Source: Takakia lepidozioides
Taxonomy: Eukaryota > Streptophyta > Takakiopsida > Takakiales > Takakiaceae
Assembly (NCBI GenBank): GCA_030704615.1
Contig: CM060732.1
Location: 44,933,053-44,993,052, forward strand
Direction of reading: 5' to 3'
Length of the DNA stretch: 60,000 nt
Shown: in pieces, positions 20,963 to 33,700 of the stretch
How positions within the stretch are numbered: the first letter of the stretch is position 1
Layout: each line of letters starts with the position of its first letter
Notes under the pieces: model-generated
Seen by the model: only the letters and a program-made list of their open reading frames with translations
What the model was told of the DNA's origin: nothing
Database searches by the model: none
Program-made: the position numbers and the translations under genes

Positions 20963-22474
20963 GAAATGAAATGAAATGAAATGGTACTTTATAACGTCCG
21001 CGGAAAGCTCATAGAGTGCCTCGTGCAGGTAATCTGCCAAGCCAGCATTTCTGATCTTCATAGTGAAAGACGTCAGTGAGAGATTGGATTCCACGGAATA
21101 GACAGTTTAATCTCCCACGGATCTCATAGTATAGAGGGCAATAGAAGAAGAAGTGTTCTTCAGTTTCAATTTCCTGGTTGCGCCCTGTGCAAGCTGGACA
21201 TAGGCGGGCTGCAGGTTTTCCCATCTGCCAGTCTCTATCCGTAGGTTGTGGGAGCCCACCCTGAACCGCCCCAATGCCCTCCGGAGAGAAGGAGATAAAG
21301 ATGCCGAAAGGTAATTGGGCCGCAAGATTCGATCATCTGGGAGAACCAAGAATGTTTCTCGATAGAAATGGAGCTTTGTCGTGAGGTTGGGTAACTTCCA
21401 AGTTCTCCTGACATGTAGTTCCATAAGCTCCCCTCTAATGAGTCTGTCGCGGTCATGCTTGGATGTGATGTCCACCCCTTCTGGATTCACTGGCAATAGT
21501 GAAGCAATAGAGTCCATGGCGTTCAAAAAAGTATCCACGCGAGCATACGGATTGTTTGAAACCTGCATTTTTGAGCCTAATAGATGTTGCGAGGGCTCTG
21601 GCCACAAGCCCCTTGGGGGGAAGGGCTTGTAACCTCTGCAGGAAAATTGTAAGCCGGAAGAGGGCCTCAGTTTGCAGTGGCATGCATGCGAATTCTGCAC
21701 TCAGTATGTGAGATGGAGTTGTGCCTCTGGCGCCAAGCATTGCTTGGAGGAAAGATGACTGCAATGGTTCCAGATTCTTTTCCCACCAGGAAACTGGGAC
21801 CGCAGGTGCCCAGAATTCACAACCAAAAGTGGCATTTGGGGTGACAACGCCGTCAAACAGCCCACTTCTTGGTCGGTGGATGGCGCAGATGTATCTCTTT
21901 GCATTTGGCCTGAAGGCGGATGGAGACTGCCTTGCCTTTTGTCAATCTGTCCAGGGCAGTTGCTGCAAACTGGAATTTGGGGGAGTAAATAACCAGACCC
22001 AGATACCAGTACGATTTGACTATCTCAACCTCCCGATTGTTGAGGAAGAATCTGCGGTCGGCCTGCCCATTGAAAACCATGATCTTGGTTTTGCTAAGGT
22101 TGACTTGCAGCCCATAGTCTTTGTAGAACTGTTCCAGGATAGGAGATGGCGTTGCAGGAAGACAGGAGATTGTGCCAAAAGGGCAAAATCATCTCAACAT
22201 CATCATCATCAGATCTAGAGGAGATCTGATTGTGTTGGGGTCCTCCATCCAATGGCACACCAACTCCATGGTTTTTTGAGATGTAAACTTCCAAGGCGTC
22301 AATGTAGATTCCGAACAGGGTAGGTGAGAGGGGCAGCCCTGTTTGACCCCAATGTTGCTATGGACCTCAGCTGAGAATTTCCCTGTGACATTGACCGTGC
22401 TAGTGACTATCTCATACATGGAGGAAATGGCATAGAGAATGTCCTGAGGGACTCCCACCCTTGGAAAGAGAGAG
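20963..22474 (-). mobile_element. LINE family A, 5'-truncated copy (RT end and zinc-binding domain)
   Basis: Read on the minus strand, the 22458 end shows the RT palm motif GVKQGCP with surrounding LINE sequence (YAISSMYEIVTSTVNVTG). Next is the post-catalytic region ([38 protein letters not shown]), then the C-terminal zinc-binding motif ([20 protein letters not shown]). The copy ends in a (GAAAT)n tract at 20963-20982. Several frameshifts break it and the 'ADD' catalytic segment is garbled. It is a dead copy. Confidence 0.85.
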
Positions 22475-22625
22475 AACTGAAATGGTACTTTATAACGTCC
22501 GCGGAAAGCTCATAGAGCTTATGGGACAAAATGGAAGAAGACATGAGAGAGGAAACAAAACCAGAGCCAAAAATAAAACTATTGCTCGAGTGATTGTCTA
22601 AGGGTGAAGGCCTCGTGCAGGTAAG
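22475..22625 (-). mobile_element. Short LINE family A 3' end
   Basis: About 150 bp match the 3' terminus of family A: the tail, 'tataacgtccgcgg', the 'aagctcatagagctt' hairpin and the following UTR sequence that recurs at 35700-35840. Confidence 0.75.
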
Positions 22626-24682
22626 TGAGAGAGAGAGATTGTACTCATAAGACGTTGTTTGCCGTAGCCTTGTGGCCATTGACCCCGTGCCCAGTTTGAG
22701 CGGGAACAAAAGGGACAGAACCTACCTCTGTCAGGGGCTGACGTTGGTAGTAAGACTTACCTCCATATAAAGAATTAATCCGGGTTTTCCAGATATCCTC
22801 TAGAAATCCCTTCACACAAGCATCAATCTGCTGTGTGTGATTTGCCCAAAAACTAGGCCTCAGGAGGGCCTGGGCTTTTGGCTCAGCCTCGAGACTTTCA
22901 AAGTTGGTAAACAGGGGTACAGGCACAATTCCCTTAATAGATTTGAAGAGAGCGTCTCTTTGGTAAGAGAACCCCGGACAGTGTATCAGAAAATGAATAC
23001 TGTCTTCAGATTGCCCACACAACGGGCAATTGCACTCTCCCTTTCCTCTCTGCTTCTGTTTGCTGTTCAAAGGTAGGCTTCCTGCCCTGAGTTTAAATTT
23101 CAGTCTAGTGCCGAGAGTGGGTAGACCCTTGAGGTCATCCAAGATGTCCTCCCCCATGTCACAGACTGGAAACAAGTTCAGGGAAGTTTTCTGCCTAACT
23201 TCATTTTCATCAGACAATCTCATGGCAACAGACATGGCTGAGGACACTACAGCCTCTAAGTCAGATTTATCCAGCAGGGTCAAGACTTGCAGATTCAGGT
23301 CCAGGTCCTTGAGGATCTCTTCTACTCTCTTCTGCCAGGACTTAGCCTGTTTGACAGGGCGGTCCTGTTCCCAAGATATAGAGTCGATTAACTTAGGATA
23401 TCTGGTGTTGGGCATATGTTGCAGCTGACCCCACCATCTGACCTTGAATTCATCTCATCGGGAGCTTAAGGACGGAATGCCAAACTCACCCCGAACAGCC
23501 ACATTGGCTGTTTTGGAGCATGCTGACATACACTCCTTAAGCACCCCACTTGAATGGATTCTAGAGACTTAGCCTGGTTGGAGTTATCAACCCATATAGC
23601 AGATCCGTACTCCAAGGCAGGTCTAATAACGCGACAAAGCATGGTTTTCTTAACCTCAGAGTTGACCCCACTGCAGTGGAAAAATTTAGTGAGCCCCAGA
23701 GCTTTGCCCTTGCCAGTTTGAACAACTTTCTGGATATGTGCATCCCAATTACAATTGGAGGAGAACTCAACGCCCAGGTAAGTGTAGGAAGGGAGGACCG
23801 GGATCTCTTGGCTACCCCACTGCCACTTAAGATCACTTCCTCCCTCTCCTCTGTCGTTGAATGCTACCACTGCACATTTGCTGACATTAGCCTCTAGCCC
23901 CCAAAGATCAAAGTATCTCTTCGCGCAATCAATCAACTCCTGGAGATTGGTTGGAGTCTCCCCTATGCCTGCGAAGTCATCCGCAAACATAAGGGCTGGT
24001 ATGGTGGTATCACCCACCCTTAACCCAAATCCCTCACTTTCCACATCCTCAAGGAGTTGATTGATGAAAACATTGAAGAGCAGAGGGGAGAGAGTACATC
24101 CTTGAGCTACACGTTGGTCTATGTCAAAGAAGTTGGACTTCTGTCCGTTAACAATGACACAGCTTTTGGTGTGAGCATACAAGTTGTGGACAACTCTCCA
24201 CGTCTTTCCCTTGATCCCACAAGACCAGAGGCGGAACCATAGCCATCTCTCCACACTGTGTCATAAGCCTTTTTGACATCCAGGAAAAAGACATAAGTGG
24301 GTTTCCCTTCTTTTTTCCTTCCCTGGATAATCTGGCTTAGAGTGAAGATATGATCCACACAGCCCCTGTTTCGCCGAAAGCCAGCTTGGCTTTTGTGGAA
24401 ACAACCTCTAGACTCCAGATCAACCTCGAGACGAGTACTTATAACTCTGCAGAATGTCTTGCCAACAGCATTGAGGAGCGTGATGCCACGGTAGTTCCCC
24501 GGTTCTTCTCTGTCACCCTTCTTGTATAGATTGACAATGACCCCCTGTCGCCAGCGAAAGGGGATCATTTCAGTCTTCCAGATAAGGTTAAAGAGGAGAA
24601 CTAGGGCCTCTATCATGGGATCGCCACCATGCTTGATAAGCTCGTTGACAATACCATCAGGTCCACCAGCTTTATATCCATT
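22626..24682 (-). mobile_element. LINE family B, 5'-truncated copy with reverse transcriptase
   Basis: Minus-strand frames 24616-24119, 24254-23466 and 23415-22645 give RT fingers and palm (YKAGGPDGIVNELIKHGG upstream, PGNYRGITLLNAVGK, FHKSQAGFRRNRGCVDHI), the catalytic LMFADDFAGIGE, and the motif SYTYLGVEF. A C-terminal zinc-binding domain (CPLCGQSEDSIHFLIHC) follows. FADD is the usual catalytic form in non-LTR elements. One frameshift lies near 24240-24260 and another between RT and the zinc domain. The copy is truncated at about 24682, next to a GA microsatellite and the start of the ABC transporter gene. Confidence 0.85.
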
Positions 24683-24689
24683 TCAATGT

Positions 24690-24740
24690 AAGAGATGAGC
24701 AAGAGAGAGAGAGAGAGAGCAATAGAGAGAGAGATCACCA
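24690..24740 (+). repeat. GA-rich microsatellite upstream of the ABCC gene
   Basis: A run of 'gagaga' repeats at 24695-24738 lies between the LINE end and the transporter gene. It is in frame with the gene through an ATG at 24695, but is unlikely to be translated. Confidence 0.6.
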
Positions 24741-24784
24741 TCATCACCATCACTTTGTGCATTGGACAATATGGATATTCACAG

Positions 24785-27700
24785 ATGGCCATTCTTCTGA
24801 TAAAACAATCTATGTGTGCAGATTATCTGAAGTTGCCAGACTTTTCTAGCGAGGCCTGCTCTTTCTTCTGCTGCAACTTCATTCAGATTCCAGACACTGA
24901 ATCGTGGCTGGAAGTTGTCTGGGCATGGATTTGGGTGCCTCTAACAGTCCCTTGCTTTGAGCAGTCACTTGTCACGGTGGTCTCTCTATTACTGTGTGTG
25001 ATCCTCCTTTCATATACTCTCGCCAATTACCACAAGACTACTGCAAGGTCTTCTAGACTGGTAAAAACAGGAGAACGGTATATAGTAACTTTACTGCTAA
25101 CCTCAGTGGTACTTTTGAGTTGGCTAGCCACGACCGGATGGCGCTTCTGGATTGGTTATCACAGCAATTGGTTACGCATCCCGTTCCGCGAATTCTTCTA
25201 TTCCGCTGCAGAGGCTCTTACTTGGTTATCCTTTTTCTCCATGCTGTGGGCTGAGAGATGGCAGGTCCTCTTGGTTCACACCCCAGGGCTCCGAATCTGC
25301 TGGGTCATGAATTTTCTTTTCTACTGCGGACTCAAGGGTGCCACAATCATATCCCAGTGCATTAAGGGAGAGTCAATAATTCCCAACATGTCTGCCAGTT
25401 ATTTTCTGGCACTGATGACAGCTTTGGTGACTTCATATCTTTTCGTTATCAGTCTTCTTGGCAGGACAGGGCTTTCAGTAGTGGATGATGATCTGGGCCT
25501 TCGAGAGCAGTTGATGGGTAGCTATGGAGGATCTGAATTAAATGGTGTGAAACAGGAGGGAATTGCCAGGTATTGGAAGGCAGGGCTGCTGAGCAGGACT
25601 TTATTTTTATGGTTAAACCCTCTCTTGCTGATCGGGAGCCAAAAACCACTCCAGTTTGAAGACATTCCTTGTCTTATCCCCGAAGACCGCGCAGAAGTTG
25701 CCTACGAGAAACTGGAGGCTCACTGGGATTTCCGGCAAGGAAGTGCTAAATCTCTGGTGTGGGCCCTGATGACAACCTTTTGGCCTCTATTTACCTTCAA
25801 TGGGTTTCTTGCAGTGGTCAAGCTGTGTGTGATGTACATAGGGCCACTGCTGATACAACTGTTTGTCAATTTCACGGCTGAGAAAGGGGGACTGTGGTAC
25901 CAAGGTGTGACACTAGTCCTGATTTTGTTTCTTGCAAAATCTATAGAGGTTATCACTGACCATCAGTACAGCTTTCTCTCGGAGAGGCTTGGGTTAAACG
26001 TGCATGCAGCCCTGGCGGCATCTGTCTACTGCAAGGGTCTTCGTCTGTCAGGATCTGCACGCCAAAAACACAGTGTAGGGAAAGTTGTCAACTACATGGC
26101 TGTGGACATCCCAGAAATTTCCGAAGCCTTTGCCCACGTAAGCTTGACCTTCATACGACAAATATGCTGAGAGACACTCTGAATGTTGTGTGAGAAGAGT
26201 ACCATACTAGCAGGCTTGAGGAATAGAAATGAAATGAAATGAAATGGTACTTTATAACGTCCGCGGAAAGCTCAAAGAGCTTATGGGAGAAACTTTATAA
26301 CGTCCATGGGAAGATCAAAGAGCTTATGGATGGGGGAAAGAAAAGTGAAGAAGAATGAACAGAACATGGGGCCTCAACAACCAACCACCACAACCATACA
26401 GAAAAAAAGAGAACAAAGAAATACTCCCCAAATTTTCCCTCTAATTCCAATGTCTATGGTGCCCCCTCGTGCCCTCTATCTCTTGTGGCTGCTCCATCCA
26501 AGTGGACGTGGGGTCTATGGCCATAAGGCTCCCGCAGGCCAAGAAGTACTGTCTCTGTCTCTGTGTACTTCCATTCAAATTGTGGAAGTTTGGGAGGGTA
26601 ACATTGATGTGACACCGTTTTTTGGTTTGTCTGCAGGCTCATGATCTCTGGGTTTTCCCAGCACAAATTGTATTGGCACTGCTTATTCTCTATAACGTTT
26701 TGGGGCTGGCGGCACTGACGGGACTAGCAACCATGCTGGTCATAATGTTCATTTGCCTGCTCATTGCAGCAAAAATGCAAAAGTTACAGGTTAAAATCAT
26801 GGCATGCAAAGATGCACGCATGAAAGTCACAAATGAGGCTATTGGAAACATGAAGATAATTAAGCTACAGGCCTGGCAAGAGCGGTTCCTCAAGAAGGTG
26901 GGTGAAGCATCTCCTGCTGTATGCTCTATCAGTTTTTCTCTGTAATCTTTTCGAGGCTATGCTACAAGCCTAATATGTATAAACTTGGTACCATGTTCTG
27001 TTACTGCCCACTAAATTGAGAGGGTTGGTTGTGCAGTTTTTACTCAATTCAGTACCAGGCGAATGAGATTTCCTTTGTATTTTGGGGATCAAAACCGTAT
27101 GAGTTCACTGGGGTGTACTGGGAGTGGACGGCATGTAAACCATGTGTACAGTTATTGCAATATTACAAAAACAGCCAATCTGAGATGGCAATGTTTTAAA
27201 TGTAGTACATCTGTTTCCAGAACATCACAAGGTGGCAGAAGTTTTATTAATGACGTCCAATTATGTGACAGGTTGAGGATGCCCGGATAACGGAGCGCAC
27301 ATGGATAACAAGGTTTATGTACATAAATGCCTTGTCCATCTTCCTCCTATGGCTCTCCCCCCTTGCAGTCTCAGTCCTCACATTTGGATCTTGCTTGCTA
27401 TTAGACATAGACCTCACGGCAGGGCGAGTTTTCACAGCAATGGCCACTTTCCGCATACTGCAGGAGCCACTCCGTGCTTTTCCCCAAACAATGATGCAGG
27501 CTGCTCAGGCTCTTGTTGCTCTGAAACGTTTGCTGATGTTTTTCCAGAGTGATGAACTAGATCCTGCAGCTGTGGAAAGACTACCAAGAGGAGCGGAGTT
27601 CGCAGTAACAGTGAAGGTGAGGGTTCGCCATGACTGGATGCATAGAGTCAAGTGAGACATGCAGCAAGAGTGGCCATCTATGTCTGAAATGTTTGATGTG

Positions 27701-30700
27701 GATGCCAGTTTAAACCCATGTGGACACATACAGATTTAAATCAGTCGTCATTTACTGTGGTTCAAGGGAGGAGCGTTCAAGTGGGATCCCGAGACAGAGA
27801 GACCAACTCTCAACAACATAGATGTGGAGGTGAGACCTGGCTCGTTGGTGGCAATTGTAGGGACAGTGGGGTCGGGGAAGTCTGCCTTTTTGGCTTGCAT
27901 CCTTGGAGAAATGGAGAAGGTCACTGGCCAGGTGAGCCCTTGAGTGGACCTCCTTATGCTTGATTTTTTTTTCTCTCCTAACCCTTCATATGGATGTCTT
28001 ACCCGGTATTTCAACATCAGAGCTTTTTAATATAAAGCATGATTTAAAAGACTTGGCATGTGTTCCAGTGACAAAAGGTGGGGATGAGTTGTTCGATGTG
28101 ACAGGTGAGCGTGAGTGGGAAACTCGCATATGTAGCACAATCAGCATGGATTCAAAATGGGACAGTCCAAGACAACGTTCTCTTTGGAAAGCCAATGAAC
28201 GAAGCATTGTACAGTGAGACAATCCGTGTGTGTGCCTTACAGAATGACCTAGCCCAGATGCCTCATCGTGACCAGACGGAAATTGGAGAGCGTGGAATTA
28301 ATCTCAGTGGTGGTCAGAAACAACGGATTCAGTTAGCCAGGGCAGTGTACCAAAAAGCAGACATCTATCTGCTGGATGATATTTTCAGTGCAGTGGATGC
28401 ACACACAGGGACAGAGCTCTTCACGGTGGGTTATTTCGTCAACAGATGAAGCATATAAGAAGCTGAAAAGATACATCTGGAAGTATGGGAAGAAGGCAGT
28501 GTAGTAGTTTTTATGAATGCACTGTTCCTCTATGGTTGCTGGATGCTATATGCAACGTCCTTGCATATAGCAAATTGTAGATTACAGGGAATAGTTGGAT
28601 GCCAATGGCTTGCAGGAGTGTGTTAAAGGGGCTTTGGCTGGCAAGACAGTGCTGTTGGTGACACATCAAGTTGAATTCCTCCATTGTGCTGATCTTATTC
28701 TGGTAAGGGTTTATGCAAAGAGAATGTGTCAAAGGGGAGGTGCATCAATTCGTGCAATGCATAACTTTATATACGCTGAAGCTCACATGTGCTGGAGGAG
28801 ACAATACCTTCCTATTGGAGAACAGTTTCAGGATGCAACTGCCAAACTGTCCAAGCACAGTGGTGTCCTATTTAGAAAGTCAAACCTCTTCTCTAGCTGC
28901 TTTGAAACACAGTTTTTCTTCTTGCCTTTCCTTTCAGAAGCCTTTGAGGTGTGTATAAGAGATGAAGGTTTATGAAGTCGCTGGCACATCTCCTATTTCT
29001 GGGAAAGCCTGTGATCAGCTTCATACTTCCAGTTATCAAACAGACTTTGTCAGCTTAAATAAATGCATGGCTAGCCATTACAAGATTCTATTATAACAGG
29101 GTAATAACAGGTGATGCGCAATGGAGAAATTGTACAATCAGGAAATTTTGACGACCTGGTGGATATGGGCCTTGACTTTGGAGCTTTGGTAGACGCTCAC
29201 AATCAATCATTGGAGATGGCCACAGCACAAGAGGGAGACAGCGAGCCAGGGTCTGTACCGCCTGGTGTTGAGTACCAGGCCTCCAGCCCGCTGTCTGCAG
29301 TAGAGACTCCATCGAAGATGCAGCAAATGCTGGAAAATGAAGATGAGCCTGTGGCGAAACCAGGTCCTACTCTTCTCTACTCAACTGTATTCCGTTGTCC
29401 CACATTCTTCTATGATCTGGCAAGATTACAAACCATCTTTAAGGTTAAAATAACATTGCATTTCAAAGTGTGAAGCTCTTGGCAAGCTAAAGCTCGACTT
29501 GCAAATTGAATTACACCTTTGAACCCTGTAGAATTGTGTTTGACTTGAAACATGGAGTTGCTATTATGATGGTTATTATTGATGTGTGTAGAAGGGCTAT
29601 TGGGTTGTCTGGTAGGCCTGACCATTGGTCATGGTTAGTTACCCTCTCAGTGGCATCAAAAAGACCTTCCATGTCAATGTTATAATGCAGCTTTCATTTA
29701 GTTGTGTCAAAATGTTGTATTTCTTTTCTTTGTTGCTGAGAGAAGTTGGCTTTCCACAGTGGTTGTGGTGACTACATCTGTTTCATATTCCTTTTTAATG
29801 TTGAAGTTATCTGAGGTGCTTGTTACGTTGTCCAATATTTGTTTTTGGACATGCGTCCCTGTGTTGAGAAATTGGTTATGTCTAATTAGATCATTTACAA
29901 GGTCAACTTTCTCTCTAACAAAGGGGGAGAAGGGTCTTGAAAGGATCTGTAGATGTCAATTCTCTTCGTATGGAGGGTGGGGACAAGTGACATAGACCTT
30001 TAGGTAGATTGCTGTGCTATAGAAGGTTGGCTAACCAATGATAAACATAATCTTTTCTACTGCAATCCACAAAGTATGGCCTAATACTGTCATCAGCAAC
30101 ATTTGCATGGCAAAGCTGTCTAGAATACCGCTAGTCTTACCATGGGTGCTGTCAATCATTACTAAGTAGCCCACTTGCAACCATTGCAAGTTAACTATCC
30201 AGTATTAACTGCATTGAAATATATTTCTCTTCAGGTTTGGCGGTGCTGATTGATAATGAACAGCGGGAGACAGGCCATGTTGACAAGACAATTTACTGGG
30301 CCTACTACACCAAAGTGTTCTGGGGAGCGCACATCATTGCCCTCCTCTTGATTCAGACTGGTTGGCAGGGATTGCAAGTTGCAAGCGATTTCTGGCTAGC
30401 CTGGTCCACATCGGATGAGGGTGAAAAAAATGTTAGACCAATGCATTTCATCAGTGTGTATGCGTGGCTGGCAATTGGGAGCGGAATATTCGTACTCATG
30501 CGCTCGCTTCTAGTTTCGTTTTCCGGTCTGCAAACTGCACAGAAATTTTTCACTGACATGATTCGAAGTGTTTTTCGGGCTCCCATGGCTTTCTTCGATA
30601 CAACTCCCTCAGGAAGAATCTTGAGCCGTGTAAGAATGAAGTCTGAGATCTCCCCATCTTATCAAAACTAACTAAGTGCTTTCTTAGATGGTCATGATGA

Positions 30701-33700
30701 TGATGCCTGTTATTCACATCTCCAGGAGTCATTGGTTCTATGGACAGCCAGAGTGACTTATGCAATGGCAGTTAGTGCTAACCTGTGTTCAGCACAGATG
30801 ATTATTTATATGCACTCTATAATGCTACTTTACATTGTTCATCAGCAAGGCTTGTTGATCACTTACATCGGTTTGTGATATGCAGTCCTCAACAGATCAA
30901 ATGACAGTTGATCTCGCACTTCCATTCATATGCGGCTCATTTTTAGCAGTTGGTTTCCAACTAGTTGGAGCATTGGTTGTTACAATTCAGGTGACCTGGC
31001 AGATTATTTTCGTGATCGTGCCATTGGTGGCGCTGTATATTCTATATCAGGCAAGTTCTTTCTCTGTAGAACTTTGACCATTGTCTTAACTGCAATTCTC
31101 ATAATATCTTCGTTTTCTGGAAATTCCTCAAAATGGGGGGAAATGAACGGGTGGAAAGCTCAAAGAGCTTATGGGACAAGAGAAAGCATGAAACAAGAAA
31201 GAGAGAAGGGCCGGCCCAATACAACTATGCTCGATGGTTTGTCTATAAGCCTCGTGCAGATATATGCAGCTAGGTATTTCTGAGTCTCGTAATGGAAGAC
31301 CTCTATGAGAGATTGGGTATCTCGGAATAGACAGGACTATCTCCCACGTATCTCATAGTAGAAAGGACAGTGAAAGAACAAACGTTTTTCACTTCTGACT
31401 TCACTGTTGTTTCCAGCACAAGCAGGGCACAGGCAGTCCTCATGTTGCAGGTTGTCCCACCTACCAGTCTCCATTTGGAGAGTGTGAGAGACCACCCGAA
31501 ACCTCCCCAAAGCCCTTAGAAGAGAGGGAGAGAGAGCTGCAGAGAGGTAATTGGGCTCAAGAGTCTAACATCATGGTGGACAAACAATGTCTCCAGATAG
31601 AACTGCAGTTTTGTTGGAAGATTGGCCAGTTTCCATGTTCACCTGACGTGAAATTCCAGAAGTTAAAGTTCTCGTCTGATGCATCTATTGCGGTCCTGCT
31701 TGGACGAAATTTCCACCCCCTTCATATTTTGTGGCAGTAGGGAAGCAACGGAGAGTCCATGGCGCTCAAGAAAGTAGACCCGATCATACCAGATCTTGAA
31801 ACTAGCGTTTCTGAGTCTGATAGAGGTTGCAAGGGCCTAGGCTGTTAGCCGTTTGGTTCCGCACTGATATTACGTCATATGATACAAATGACCAATGGGT
31901 ATATTTTGGGTGCAGAGACACTTCATTGCAACTTCTCGAGAGTTGACAAGGTTACAATCCATTAGTGAAGCTCCCATCATCCATCATTTCTCAGAAACAA
32001 TTGTTGGGTTTGAGACAATTCGAGCATTTGCTAACCAGGGCAGGTTTGCCAGAATCAACATTGATCGACTGAACACTAACATCAGCATTGCCTTCCATAA
32101 TTGGGCTGCCAATGATTGGCTTGGTTTTCGGCTTGAAAGCATTGGCACAGCAATCCTGTGCTCGTCTGCACTTCTCATGGTCCTGCTCCCTGGCTTCGTG
32201 CACTCGGGTCAGTCTTTTTCAGTCTACAATCGTGGATTTGCTTGGCCTTGGGTTTGTCTCTTGCTTTGTACTGCTTACTAGTGATGCTCCCTATATATTT
32301 GTGTGTCTGGGAGTGTTTTCTCCCCGTCTGCCTCCAGTTGTGGCTGAAATCAAGTTAAGTCCCAGTGGGCCTCATTCTACTGTGGTCGCATCCCAGTGCC
32401 AACGTCAACCTTGTCCCCCTCGTGGGGAAGCAAAGGACCAACTCTCTCAGCTGCAAAATGCAGCTGAAAAAGGTAGACTCTGTCTTGACTAAGCCAAAGG
32501 TTTCTTCGGAATTTGGGGAACTCGTGCAGGAGGTACTTTAAAGGGGAGGTAAAGCTCTAGCTAGCTTGTAAGATATCAAAATATTAGAACCACATCAGAC
32601 CATTTGTCCTGTGATTAGTGCATCATGAATGAAAAGAATCAATGAAAAGATATTATCTTGCATTGTTGTGGCAGAGTTGGTGGGGCTCTCGTTGTCATAT
32701 GGGATGGCTCTCAATGCCTGCTTCTTCTATACAGTGTACTGTGTGGGTATGATTGAGCAAAAAATGGTTGCTGTGGAGAGAATCCAGCAATACACTGGCA
32801 TTCCCAGTGAGGCCCCCCTTGTTATTGAAGATAGTCGACCTGGCGTAGGCTGGCCAAGTCGAGGCAGCATCTCTGTGCAAGACCTTCAGGTATCTTTCCC
32901 AGAAGTGTATGATGAGCCACATGTGTCATATTGTGTTGGGAGGTCAGTACAAGGGCACACTTAGAGTCAATTATTCTGTGCTCTTGTAGATTACAGGCAT
33001 CAAATTATCAATGTTCTTGTCCGATTGTCGTCGGCTGTGTACGGGCATTTCTTAACAATTCAGCAGTCTCACATGTTTCTGGTGGGCTGGACCCACTACC
33101 AACCCCATGACGTGTAGTATTATGTGGGAACTATGCCCTCAGGATATGTCATAGCTAACAGTAACATGGATCTTTCTCCAAGTGTCTACATTTTGAGTAG
33201 TTCTTTGGGTTCATTATGCTGTTTGTCCTCGTGCCTAAGTGGTTCTACGGCTCTGCACCCGTTCTTTGTCCCTTGGGTCATACGAGTCTGCCACAGAATA
33301 TTTTTTCTCTCCCAGTCCACCAGTGGAACACAGAGGGCTTGGGAAGCAGTGCTGAAATTGCCTCATACTTTCTAGTGTAATGTCAGGAACGGTTCGTAAA
33401 TCATCACTCACTTCCATGTAAAATCTGTTATCAGTATGTAAGTATCATTGTTTAATATCCGGTATCCGTTATCGTACCAATATCTGTTGGCAGGATGTGA
33501 GTGCCAGGGCAGTTTCGTGCTGGGTTCACATTCCCTGGTGGGCTGAAAGCTCAGAATCTGGGTGAATTAGTCTCCGCGAAGGGTGCATGATAACTGGTGT
33601 CTGTAGAATATGGTCAGAGTACTGGTTCGGTTGCATGAGCATTGGAGTTTGCAGGCAATTAGCATGTGTCTACTCATTTTTGGGATTGTTGATTGCTGTT

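Noticed and set aside
24695-24784. Upstream ATG extending the ABCC protein by 30 residues
   Set aside because: The extra codons come mostly from a GA microsatellite and a 'atcaccatc' repeat, unlike any ABCC N-terminus.
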